The notes beneath the pieces are model-generated. The model was given only the letters and a program-made list of their open reading frames with translations, ran no database searches and was not told the DNA's origin. DNA of 36,434 nt from contig WHTE01000015.1 in assembly GCA_009377845.1 (NCBI GenBank), forward strand, positions 1-36,434. The letters are read 5' to 3'. Numbering within the stretch: position 1 is the first letter of the stretch; every line of letters begins with the position of its first letter. Shown piece by piece: positions 8,489 to 16,592 of this stretch. This DNA comes from Nitrospirales bacterium. GTDB lineage: Bacteria; Nitrospirota; Nitrospiria; Nitrospirales; UBA8639. The position numbers and the translations under genes were made by a program.

Positions 8489-11400
8489 GTGAAACGTTTT
8501 GGTTTTCCCCTCCAACTGAAGGGCAAGACGATTCTGGCTATGGTGCTGGTTGGTCTGCTGCCCCTTGTCCTTTCTCTCCTCCTTACGTATTTCGAAGAAA
8601 AACGGGCTCTTAGAGAAGCTGCCGGAATCACCATGAAGGGGATTGCGGTTGAAGTGGCCCGTAAAGTGGAGACCCAAATTATTCGAGGGATCAATGAAGC
8701 CCAACAACTGGCCACCATTCCGTTTATTCGAAGTGCCGTCATCAATTCTAACCGGAGTTATTTGGATAAAAATACAGACGAAATTCAGGCCCTTATTCAG
8801 GAGTGGCAGGAAAACTGGCGGGTCCAATCCAGTCAGGATAAGTTTCCCGTTTTTATTAATAAATATGCCACTGACTACCTGATTCAATGGCATGCCATTC
8901 GGAAATCGGATTATCTCGCGATTGTCGTGGTCGATACTCAAGGCGCGTTGGTGCTGAGTTCCTTTCCACAAGTGAAATTTTTTCATGGAAATAGTCTCTG
9001 GTGGAACTCGGTCGTCCAACACCACGAGACCCAAGCGTTTGTAAGCGATTTGTCGTTTGATCCCGGGTTCGGGACGCATGTTCTGAATGTAGGTGTCCCT
9101 ATTTGGGATAATCAACGCCAGCATGTGGTGGGAGCAATTAGTATTCTCCTGCGACGGGACTCGTTGTTTCATTCAATTTCTGAAGTGGCCGCCGGCAAAA
9201 CAGGTCATGCCATGTTAGCAGCCTCCGATGGGATGCCGATCCTGTGCCCGGTCTTTTCTTTAGAAGAACATGTGATGCCGGCCAGTGTGGTCAGTGCGTT
9301 TCAAAAGGGTGATGTTGGGTGGTTGGTCGCTGAGCCAGACTCCCATGGCGCGCAGAATTCCATTGTCGGATATGCTCCCTTGCATTTGGGGGTCACGCTC
9401 TCCCCTGAAAGTTTTGGGGGCAAGTCCTGGTATATGTTGGCCAGCCAGGACCCTGCTGAAACCTATGCTCCGCTGGATCAACTATTGACCAAGGTGGTCT
9501 CCTATGGAGTAGTGGTCTTCGTCATCTTGTGGGGAGCGGGAGTGATGGTCGCAGGCCGAATTGTAAAGCCCATTCAGGCTTTGTCTCAAGGGGTTGAACA
9601 GTTTGGTGGTGGAAATCTTGGGGAAAAGATTGCGATTCGTACCGGGGATGAAATTGAACGCTTGGCTGAGACGTTCAATGCCATGGCGGAGAATCTTCAG
9701 CGTTCATTTTCCGAATTAAACCAGACAGTCGATGAAATTGGACGACTGGAGCAGAAATATCGTGATCTGATCGAAAATGCTCCGGAAATGATTCATCAAT
9801 TGGATCCCTCAGGACGGTTTGTTCATGTCAATACGACTGAATTACAGAAACTCGGGTACTCTCTGGCCGACATGCTGGGGATGTCGCTGTGGGAAATTGT
9901 TCCAGCGGAGCAACAGGAAGGGGTGAAAGCGTATGTACAGGGACTGGCGTCGGGCGGGGCTCGCTCTATAGAAACCGTTTTTCGGACAAAATCCCAAGAA
10001 GTACTGGACGTGGAAATTCATTCGACGACTCTGATGGACCCAGGAACCCATTCGGTGGTGTATTCCAGAGGATTTGTGAGGGATATGACTGAGCGAAAAG
10101 CCCTGGAGCGTAAAGTTGAAAAATATACCACCCAACTGGAAGGGATTGTGGCGGAGCGGACCCAACAATTGTCCGACTCCGAGGCCGGGTATAAGGCGTT
10201 GTTTAATTTAGCTGCGGATTCGATTTTTGTCGTGGATCCGGGTGGTCGGATCTTGGATGTCAATGCCCGGGAACGGGATATTTTAGGGTATGTCCCTTCC
10301 GATTTGGAAGGGGATTCTTTTGTGAAGCTTGTTCCTCCGGCCTTCCAGAGCGTCAGCCAAACTTTGTTGGAACGAGTCAAGGGTGAGGAACCGAAGGTGC
10401 CCACGACAGAGATCGAAGTTTACGATAGACAAGGCACTCTGAAGTCCATGGAGATGGACCTGGTTCGGATTGACATGGGCGAAAGAGCTTCGATCATGGT
10501 CCAGTTGAGGGATATTACCGAACATAAAAATCTCGAAGCCGAACTTCAACGATACAATGAAGCCCTGGAAGAAAAGGTCTATGAGCGTACTCGAGAAATT
10601 GAGCAGGCGAAGCTGTACATTGAAAGTTTATTGGAAAATGCGAATGACGTGATTTATACCTTGGACGTCGATTTACGGTTTACTTATGTGAATGGAAAAG
10701 TCGAGGCGTGGGGGTATCGAAAAGAAGATTTAATTGGTAAGCCGTATCTGTCGTTGTTATCCAAGCGGTTTCGTGGACGTTATTTGAAAGAGACCTTGGA
10801 TCTTGGGACGAAGCAAGTCTATGAAGTGGAGGTGGTCAGTCGACATGGAGAATTGCGTTCTGTGCTCGTGAGTGTGGCGCCGCTTCTCAATGATGAAGGA
10901 GTCCACAACGGCGTCTTGGGCATCGCCCGGGATATCACTGAGCGCAAACGCTTGGAACAACAGGTGCAAAATTCCGAACGGTTAGCTTCCATCGGCAAAT
11001 TGGCAGCCGGGGTTGCTCATGAAATCAATAACCCTTTGGGGGGCATATTGAATTGTTTGTACAATATTCGAAAGGGGACCCTGACGCCTGAGCGTTCTCA
11101 AGAATATTTACATTTTATGGAGGATGGGCTTCGACGGGTTCAACGAATTGTGCGCCAGCTCTTGGATTTTTCCCAGCAACGCGATCCGGAATTAGCCTTA
11201 ACAGATCTTCATCCAATTATAGACCGAGTTGTGGTCTTGACCGAGCATGTGTTCATGTCAAAACATGCTACGTTGAGAAAGGTCTATGATAAGACGCTTC
11301 CTCCGGTGATGGTCGATGCACATATGATTGAGCAGGTGATCATGAACTTAATACTGAACGCGGTTCAAGCACTCACAGAAGGCGGCCAAGTGATCTTGCG

Positions 11401-11674
11401 TACTCGAAAACAGGAAGAAGGATGGGAGATTGAGGTCGAGGATACTGGCTGTGGAATATCTTCAGAGATCCGTCCTCATATTTTTGACCCTTTTTTCACG
11501 ACCAAAGGCACGGGAGAGGGGACCGGGTTAGGATTGTCGGTGAGTTTGGGGATTGTGCAACGGCATGGAGGTGAAATGTTGGTGGACAGTGAAGAGGGGA
11601 AGGGCACCCGGTTTACGGTTCGCTTGCCATTGGTCCGATCTCGTGCGGCCACTCCGGTAAAGGTGGGCACATGA
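8489..11674 (+). CDS. Membrane histidine kinase with periplasmic sensor, HAMP and three PAS domains
   Basis: A 1061-residue sensor kinase. A first helix (about residues 15-31) is followed by a roughly 300-residue extracytoplasmic region that looks like a double Cache sensor, a second helix ending in A-G-R-I-V-K-P, a HAMP linker, and three PAS repeats separated by short coiled coils. The HisKA box L-A-A-G-V-A-H-E-I-N-N-P-L-G-G has the phospho-accepting His at residue 844. The ATPase domain shows the N box (N-L-I-L-N-A-V-Q-A), D-T-G-C-G-I and G-T-G-L-G-L. The frame is open back to TTG 8447; GTG 8489 gives a normal short N-terminus, but neither has a good ribosome site. It overlaps the response regulator by 4 bp, so the two are surely partners. 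The signal sensed is unknown. Confidence 0.93.
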   Translation: MKRFGFPLQLKGKTILAMVLVGLLPLVLSLLLTYFEEKRALREAAGITMKGIAVEVARKVETQIIRGINEAQQLATIPFIRSAVINSNRSYLDKNTDEIQALIQEWQENWRVQSSQDKFPVFINKYATDYLIQWHAIRKSDYLAIVVVDTQGALVLSSFPQVKFFHGNSLWWNSVVQHHETQAFVSDLSFDPGFGTHVLNVGVPIWDNQRQHVVGAISILLRRDSLFHSISEVAAGKTGHAMLAASDGMPILCPVFSLEEHVMPASVVSAFQKGDVGWLVAEPDSHGAQNSIVGYAPLHLGVTLSPESFGGKSWYMLASQDPAETYAPLDQLLTKVVSYGVVVFVILWGAGVMVAGRIVKPIQALSQGVEQFGGGNLGEKIAIRTGDEIERLAETFNAMAENLQRSFSELNQTVDEIGRLEQKYRDLIENAPEMIHQLDPSGRFVHVNTTELQKLGYSLADMLGMSLWEIVPAEQQEGVKAYVQGLASGGARSIETVFRTKSQEVLDVEIHSTTLMDPGTHSVVYSRGFVRDMTERKALERKVEKYTTQLEGIVAERTQQLSDSEAGYKALFNLAADSIFVVDPGGRILDVNARERDILGYVPSDLEGDSFVKLVPPAFQSVSQTLLERVKGEEPKVPTTEIEVYDRQGTLKSMEMDLVRIDMGERASIMVQLRDITEHKNLEAELQRYNEALEEKVYERTREIEQAKLYIESLLENANDVIYTLDVDLRFTYVNGKVEAWGYRKEDLIGKPYLSLLSKRFRGRYLKETLDLGTKQVYEVEVVSRHGELRSVLVSVAPLLNDEGVHNGVLGIARDITERKRLEQQVQNSERLASIGKLAAGVAHEINNPLGGILNCLYNIRKGTLTPERSQEYLHFMEDGLRRVQRIVRQLLDFSQQRDPELALTDLHPIIDRVVVLTEHVFMSKHATLRKVYDKTLPPVMVDAHMIEQVIMNLILNAVQALTEGGQVILRTRKQEEGWEIEVEDTGCGISSEIRPHIFDPFFTTKGTGEGTGLGLSVSLGIVQRHGGEMLVDSEEGKGTRFTVRLPLVRSRAATPVKVGT

Positions 11675-13131
11675 CTCACGGTTCCGTTCTGATTATTGAT
11701 GATGAGCCATTGATGCGAGTCTCGATGGTGGATGCACTGAAGGCTGTCGGGTATGACGTGCAGGAAGCAAATACAGGATTGGAAGGATTGAAACGGTTAC
11801 AGTCTTCCCTGTTCAATCTTGTGATTACCGATTTGCGATTGCCCGGTGTGGACGGGCTTCATATCGTGAAGCAGTGCAAGGAGCAGTGGCCTGGCACGGA
11901 AGTGATTGTCATCACCGCCCATGGTTCTGTTGATACGGCCGTGGATGCGATGAAAAGTGGAGCCTACGACTACATCACGAAACCGTTTTCCATGGATGAG
12001 TTGTTATTGAGTGTGGAACGGGTATGCGCAGTGGTGGCCCTTCGGGAAGAGAATCGTGCGTTACGGGATGAATTAGAAAATAAATTTAGTTTTCAAGGAA
12101 TTGTGGGGAAAAATGAGCGGATGCGGCAAGTGCTGGAGAAAATCAAGTTAGTATCCGCAACCGACGCGACGGTCTTAGTGGTTGGTGAAAGTGGAACGGG
12201 GAAAGAGTTGATCGCCAATGCGATCCATGCGAATAGCGCCCGCCGAAATCATGCGTTGGTGAAGGTGAGCTGTGCGGCGCTTCCGGAAACTCTCTTGGAA
12301 GCCGAGTTGTTTGGGCACGAGAAAGGAGCGTTTACGGGAGCTCTTCGGCAACGACGTGGTCGGTTCGAACTTGCTCATCAGGGGACTCTCTTCTTAGATG
12401 AAATTGGGGAAATTTCCCCGTTGGTGCAGATAAAGTTGCTTCGTGTGTTGCAGGAACGGCAATTTGAACGGGTTGGGGGTAATGACACGATTGAAGTGGA
12501 TGTGCGATTGGTATGTGCGACGCAGAAGGACTTAAGGAAAGAAGTCGAGCAGGGACGATTCCGTGAAGATCTGTATTATCGTTTGAATGTGGTGCCGGTT
12601 CAACTCCCCCCTCTGCGAGAACGTCGAGAGGATATCTTTATGATCGCCCAGCATTTTTTGCAGATGATGGCGGCTCGAAATCACCAAGAATCCAAGGCAT
12701 TATCGCGGCAAGCTCGTGAGGTGTTATTGCAATATTCCTTCCCTGGGAATGTTCGGGAATTAGAAAATACCATTGAACGCGCATTGGCATTGGCACAACA
12801 AACTCATGAGATACAGGTTTGGGATTTGTGTGGACAGAGTCGATGTCCATATGCGGGAGGGGAGCCGCAAAAAGGATGTGGGTTTTGCGGGGACATGGAA
12901 GGCAAGAGAGGAGTAAAAAACGGAGCTATGGAAACATTAGCCGAAGCCCGAGAGCACTTTGAGCGGAGCCACATCCTTGAAATACTCAATCGAACCGGGT
13001 GGAGCCGGACGACCGCCTCGAAAGTTTTGGGATTATCCAGAAAAGGGCTTTGGGAAAAATGTAAACGTTACGGTATTGTCCGGGCAGGCGAAGACATGGA
13101 TTTGGTAAGGAGCGATCAGGATGATGGTTGA
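11671..13131 (+). CDS. NtrC-family sigma54-dependent response regulator
   Basis: A 486-residue activator. The receiver domain has D10-D11, the phospho-accepting D54 and K104 (T-K-P-F). The AAA+ domain has Walker A G-E-S-G-T-G-K-E (172-179), the sigma54-contacting G-A-F-T-G-A loop (219-224) and Walker B L-F-L-D-E-I-G-E (240-247). A Fis-type helix-turn-helix closes the protein (S-R-T-T-A-S-K-V-L-G-L-S-R-K-G-L-W). Unusually, the linker between AAA+ and DNA-binding domains holds four Cys at 387, 392, 403 and 406 (C-x4-C-x10-C-x2-C), suggesting a bound metal or iron-sulfur cluster or a redox switch. ATG 11671 overlaps the kinase stop as ATGA. Its targets would have -24/-12 promoters; none was recognised in this window. 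Confidence 0.95.
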   Translation: MTHGSVLIIDDEPLMRVSMVDALKAVGYDVQEANTGLEGLKRLQSSLFNLVITDLRLPGVDGLHIVKQCKEQWPGTEVIVITAHGSVDTAVDAMKSGAYDYITKPFSMDELLLSVERVCAVVALREENRALRDELENKFSFQGIVGKNERMRQVLEKIKLVSATDATVLVVGESGTGKELIANAIHANSARRNHALVKVSCAALPETLLEAELFGHEKGAFTGALRQRRGRFELAHQGTLFLDEIGEISPLVQIKLLRVLQERQFERVGGNDTIEVDVRLVCATQKDLRKEVEQGRFREDLYYRLNVVPVQLPPLRERREDIFMIAQHFLQMMAARNHQESKALSRQAREVLLQYSFPGNVRELENTIERALALAQQTHEIQVWDLCGQSRCPYAGGEPQKGCGFCGDMEGKRGVKNGAMETLAEAREHFERSHILEILNRTGWSRTTASKVLGLSRKGLWEKCKRYGIVRAGEDMDLVRSDQDDG

Positions 13132-13207
13132 ACGGGCAGCCCCCATTTATTATGAAGAGAGCTAGCCAGGAGATGTTTGGAAGGTAGGGCTATAAGATAA
13201 AAATGGG

Positions 13208-14302
13208 CTATTCCCCGCCATCCCAGAGGGTGATGATGCGGTCATTTCCGGCTGTGGCGAGGTATTTTCCATCTAATGAAAGGGCAATCCCTCGTACCGG
13301 CCCTTTGTGTGATCGAAGTGTTCGGAATTGACGGCCACTTTGGATCTCCCACATTTTGACGGTTCCATCGTCGCTCGCGCTGATGAGAACCTGGCCGTCC
13401 TGGGTGACAAGAAGATTTCTGACCCATTCCGAATGACCTTTCAGTGTGCGGCGTACTTCTAGCGTTGGCATGTCCCAGAATTTAATCGTACAGTCCCGAC
13501 TTCCGGAAATCATGGTGGACCCATCTGGAGTAAAAGTCAGGGCCCCAATCCAATATTCCATGGGTTTTTGAAATCCCCCCTGGTCATCTACGTAGAATCC
13601 ACGATTCTCAGTCGATTCGTCATCGGCGTCATCTCTCCAATGGCCGTTGTGCACGATTTTTTCTTCCCCGCTTGGCAGGACCTCATAGAGTTTGATTTTC
13701 CCAATGTCGGTGCCAGCAACCAGGTGAATGCCGTCAGGGGAAAATGCGGTACAGACACTCCAATTGTGGTCGTATTGGTCTTTGCCAAGGAGTGTCATAA
13801 GCTCGGTGCCTGTGGTGATTTCCCAAATTTTTATATCTTTGTTTTGCCCAGCCCTGGCTAGCATGAGGCCGTCCGGGGAAAAGGAAATACTGCAAACGGC
13901 ATGGTCATAGCGGGTAAAGAGTAATCGAAGGGTTTCGCCGGTTTGAGGATTCCATAACCGAATGGTCCGGTCTTCACTCGCGGAGGCTAACATCTGACCA
14001 TCTGGGCTATACTTGACTTCTCGGACGAGTTGTGTGTGTCCCCGTAAGGAACGAAGAAGACGGCCGGTTTCAATATCCCAAATCCGAATAAAGCGATCAT
14101 TTCCTCCGCTTGCCAGTGTTAATCCATCAGGGGAAAATGCGACAGACCATATTTCTTGTGTGTGGCCACGGAAAGACTTCAGTTCTTTGGCCCCGCCTTT
14201 CCAGTAGGCCAATGAATCAATGATCGTCGCAGGTTGCGACTCAGGGTTTTGGATGAGCCCGGGATTGGAGCTCAGTGTGTCAGGACTTGTCGGCTGTGTC
14301 AT
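13208..14302 (-). CDS. Seven-repeat WD40 beta-propeller protein
   Basis: A 364-residue protein built almost wholly from WD40 repeats. Seven blades can be counted, each with a G-H or H near its start, F-S-P-D-G or similar in the middle and I-R-I-W-D-like ends. Blade 5 is preceded by an acidic insert of about 30 residues (D-D-A-D-D-E-S-T-E). No signal peptide is seen, so it is probably a cytoplasmic scaffold. ATG at 14302 is chosen because a GAGGAA site lies 5 bp before it; the open frame extends 37 codons further without a site. It runs opposite to the NXR-type genes, converges on the response regulator, and is divergent from the zincin-like gene. Its partner proteins are unknown. Confidence 0.9.
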   Translation of the reverse strand: MTQPTSPDTLSSNPGLIQNPESQPATIIDSLAYWKGGAKELKSFRGHTQEIWSVAFSPDGLTLASGGNDRFIRIWDIETGRLLRSLRGHTQLVREVKYSPDGQMLASASEDRTIRLWNPQTGETLRLLFTRYDHAVCSISFSPDGLMLARAGQNKDIKIWEITTGTELMTLLGKDQYDHNWSVCTAFSPDGIHLVAGTDIGKIKLYEVLPSGEEKIVHNGHWRDDADDESTENRGFYVDDQGGFQKPMEYWIGALTFTPDGSTMISGSRDCTIKFWDMPTLEVRRTLKGHSEWVRNLLVTQDGQVLISASDDGTVKMWEIQSGRQFRTLRSHKGPVRGIALSLDGKYLATAGNDRIITLWDGGE

Positions 14303-14374
14303 GAAATTCCTCACTTGGGAAGCAGATTGACGACGAATAGTCGGTTGAGAGCCTTCTTGAATGCATCTACGAGA

Positions 14375-14393
14375 TTCCCTTGCCAAAAGGGAA
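14375..14393. promoter_or_regulatory. Inverted repeat over the -35 element (operator candidate)
   Basis: A perfect 7-bp inverted repeat, TTCCCTT and AAGGGAA, with a 5-nt centre. It overlaps the -35 hexamer of the promoter at 14380-14409, the position expected for a repressor or redox regulator site. Confidence 0.4.
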
Positions 14394-14409
14394 AACCCAT
14401 TCCTATAAT
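14380..14409 (+). promoter_or_regulatory. Sigma70-type promoter for the zincin-like gene
   Basis: TTGCCA (14380-14385, 5 of 6) and a perfect TATAAT (14404-14409) are 18 bp apart in the divergent gap between the WD40 and zincin-like genes. The predicted leader is about 140 nt and includes an AT-rich 7-bp hairpin (14467-14484). Confidence 0.65.
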
Positions 14410-14554
14410 TCAACTAGTTATGATACTAAACGTCGCTTTTCAAGGGAGTCAAGGTATCGACCTCCCAATAAATGCGAATTTATTATTACGGCGATCATCT
14501 CCCGAGAAACGAATGTAGTCTTGTGATGATATTGCGGTAAACGGAGGTTTGCTT

Positions 14555-15553
14555 ATGGAAATTCGTTTTCAACCCGCCCTTCTTCAGGAAGTTATCGATT
14601 CATTTGCCGAGAAGACTGAACGCGAGGGCGATCCGACCTATTACAATGAGTTTCATGAGTTTGCGGATCCCATATACGAAAAGTTTGCCCTCGATGACCG
14701 GGATCCGGAGTTTAAACGGCTCTATCAACATTTATTTGCTAAATGGGGGTTTGCTGATATTCTCCGAAATGCCTTCGATGACTTCCCTGCTTTACGCGAT
14801 AAAACTGGAATTGTGTTGGTGCGAGGTGTGTTGAAAGAAGATCAGGAAGGGGTTGATGTTCTGCGTAAATGGGGGGTGGTCGAGGAAAAGCTGGCTCGTC
14901 AGTTTGAAGAGGCTGGGAAAAAAGGGGTGGGGATTAAATTGATCCCCCGGCGATTTTATGATCCAGCCATTACCCGCTACTTACGGCATGAGTTAACGCA
15001 TATTTCTGACATGTTAGATGAGGCATTTGGATACGATCCTGATACGAAAGTTGGGTTGAATCCCGGTGAAGAGCATTTGATTTTGAATCGTTACCGTGTG
15101 CTGTGGAGCCTACATGTCGATAGCCGGATTGCTCGATCCGGTAAGGAACCGATGTTTTCCAGGGAATATCGTTTTCGTGAATTCCGTACTTGGTATCGAA
15201 AAATTCCTCCTGGGCAGGTGGAATCAGTGTTTGAAGGGATCTGGCAGGCGGATTATCTTACTCATGCCGAATTGGTTGAAATGGCTTCCGATACGATACG
15301 AGTAATTGAGAGAGCTGTGGAGGTTGAGGAGGGTGAAGTTCCGGATGTGCCGACTAAACCCATGCTGCTACCAGGATTTCCTTGCCCTCTTTGTCGATTC
15401 CCGACCTACACCTGGGTAGAAGATATGGATGAGACCCTAGAAGGGTTTGTTTTGGATTTTATTCGCGAAAATCACCCAGGGTGGGATGTCGAGTATGGTG
15501 CCTGTGACAGATGTGTGGAAGTGTATAAACTTCGGGCCTCTGGAGTGGTATAA
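14555..15553 (+). CDS. Zincin-like protein with C-terminal zinc ribbon, function unknown
   Basis: A 332-residue cytoplasmic protein not matched to a named family. It contains H145-E-L-T-H149, the zinc-binding and catalytic motif of zincin metallopeptidases. About 38 residues on, L-W-S-L-H-V-D-S-R-I offers Asp189 as a third ligand, reminiscent of the W-N-x-A-x-D-x-x-I-N motif of VWA-associated zincins; that comparison is inference. The C-terminus has C277-x2-C280 and C317-x2-C320, a likely structural zinc ribbon. The middle is rich in acidic residues. ATG 14555 has GGAGG 7 bp upstream. It leads the run into ferredoxin, chaperone and nxrC genes, so processing or maturation of an NXR component is a reasonable guess, not a demonstrated one. 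Confidence 0.85.
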   Translation: MEIRFQPALLQEVIDSFAEKTEREGDPTYYNEFHEFADPIYEKFALDDRDPEFKRLYQHLFAKWGFADILRNAFDDFPALRDKTGIVLVRGVLKEDQEGVDVLRKWGVVEEKLARQFEEAGKKGVGIKLIPRRFYDPAITRYLRHELTHISDMLDEAFGYDPDTKVGLNPGEEHLILNRYRVLWSLHVDSRIARSGKEPMFSREYRFREFRTWYRKIPPGQVESVFEGIWQADYLTHAELVEMASDTIRVIERAVEVEEGEVPDVPTKPMLLPGFPCPLCRFPTYTWVEDMDETLEGFVLDFIRENHPGWDVEYGACDRCVEVYKLRASGVV

Positions 15554-15623
15554 ATACAACGCGTGTGCCGCTTTCTGTTCAATGTATTCTAAGTGTTCCT
15601 CTAGCCATTAAGAAAGCATTTTG

Positions 15624-16232
15624 ATGTCGGACTCCAATCCATCATTAGGTCGAAGGACGTTTCTTCGTCATTCGGTAATTTCCATTGGGGCAACTGTCCA
15701 TGAATTTGTCAAGCATCGAGATGCTCCCTCGCCGGTTAAAAAGGACCAGCCTATTTCCGAAAAAACGGGGTGGCTTCGTCCACCAGGTGCGGTTGAGGAG
15801 GAGATGTTTTTGGAGCGTTGTACCGGATGTGCTGATTGCCTGAAAGCTTGTCCTCACGATGCTATTCAAACGTTATCGAGTAACGACACCCCCGTAATAT
15901 TTCCAGAAGAATCCCCCTGTCAGTTGTGCGAAGATCTTCCTTGTATTGGGGCATGTGAAACTGATGCCCTTTTACCTTTAGCGGATCGAGCACAGGTCAA
16001 TATGGGAGTTGCGGAGGTTTTGCCGAAAATGTGTACAGCTGGAAATGGCTGTAACGCATGTGTATCGAAATGTCCTACTGGGGCTATTTCTATGGATTTT
16101 GCATTGTTTCGGATTAATGTGGATGCCACCCTTTGTGTGGGTTGCGGGGTCTGCCAATATATATGTCGAACGGTGAATGACCGGGCAGCCATTCGGATTG
16201 TTCCCAGGCGAGGAGGGGTTTCTTACGCTTAG
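15624..16232 (+). CDS. NapG/MauM-like ferredoxin with four [4Fe-4S] motifs
   Basis: A 202-residue electron-transfer protein. Four cysteine clusters are visible: C-T-G-C-A-D-C-L-K-A-C-P, a middle one built from C-Q-L-C with C-I-G-A-C, C-x5-C-N-A-C-V-S-K-C-P, and C-V-G-C-G-V-C-Q-Y-I-C. The N-terminus has G-R-R-T-F-L-R followed by a weakly hydrophobic stretch, which resembles a Tat signal as in NapG, but the hydrophobic core is short and export is uncertain. ATG 15624 follows a purine-rich AAGAAAG. In nitrate reductase systems NapG-type proteins pass electrons at the periplasmic side. Here the gene sits 70 bp after the zincin-like gene and upstream of the chaperone and nxrC, suggesting work with NXR or another molybdoenzyme. 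Confidence 0.85.
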   Translation: MSDSNPSLGRRTFLRHSVISIGATVHEFVKHRDAPSPVKKDQPISEKTGWLRPPGAVEEEMFLERCTGCADCLKACPHDAIQTLSSNDTPVIFPEESPCQLCEDLPCIGACETDALLPLADRAQVNMGVAEVLPKMCTAGNGCNACVSKCPTGAISMDFALFRINVDATLCVGCGVCQYICRTVNDRAAIRIVPRRGGVSYA

Positions 16233-16410
16233 GGGTTTTTTATAGGCGACGCAAAGCTTTTGGGGATTTTGATGTTGGACCATTCAATCAGTGCAAAATG
16301 GAAATTGTAAGTAAGTTATAAGTTGGCGCTTAAATGAGGATTTTTAGTGTTGAGAGTGTGCATTTCGATTGTTGGAAAATTATTGAAAGCGAAGGGCTAT
16401 GAGGGGTATT

Positions 16411-16424
16411 GAAGTCTTGACTTC
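16411..16424. promoter_or_regulatory. Palindrome overlapping the -35 of the chaperone promoter
   Basis: GAAGTC and GACTTC form a perfect 6-bp inverted repeat around TT. Its right arm contains most of the -35 hexamer TTGACT, so a bound protein would block or help polymerase. Confidence 0.4.
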
Positions 16425-16445
16425 ATAGGGCTGTTGTCCTATTAT
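16417..16445 (+). promoter_or_regulatory. Sigma70-type promoter for the chaperone-nxrC run
   Basis: TTGACT (16417-16422, 5 of 6) and TATTAT (16440-16445, 5 of 6) are exactly 17 bp apart. Transcription would begin near 16452, leaving a leader of about 140 nt before the chaperone start. Confidence 0.65.
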
Positions 16446-16592
16446 CTGGTCCCCTTTTCATGAATTCCAAATGGTCCTGGTGGATGCGAGCTAAAGTAAA
16501 TGGATTTAAGGTGAAAATGTTTTTAATTAATAAGTGGATATAGGTGAAATATATCAGGAGTGAAGGAAGGGAAAAAAACAGGAACGAACGGG

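Larger units (their letters stand above)
16233..16592. other. Intergenic region before the chaperone gene
   Basis: About 360 bp between the ferredoxin and the chosen chaperone start. It is AT-rich and holds the promoter at 16417-16445 with its inverted repeat. No protein-coding frame, tRNA or clear terminator was seen in the first 180 bp. Confidence 0.5.

Noticed and set aside
8453-9172. 239-codon open frame on the minus strand
   Set aside because: It lies entirely opposite the start of the histidine kinase gene, has no ribosome site and its product resembles no known protein; it is a coding shadow.
13143-13206. Short inverted repeat (CCCATTT / AAATGGG) between the response regulator and WD40 genes, as a terminator
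   Set aside because: The loop is about 50 nt and there is no T-run on either side.
15624-15690. Firm Tat signal peptide on the NapG-like ferredoxin
   Set aside because: The R-R-x-F-L pattern is present but the hydrophobic core is short, so export is only noted as possible.
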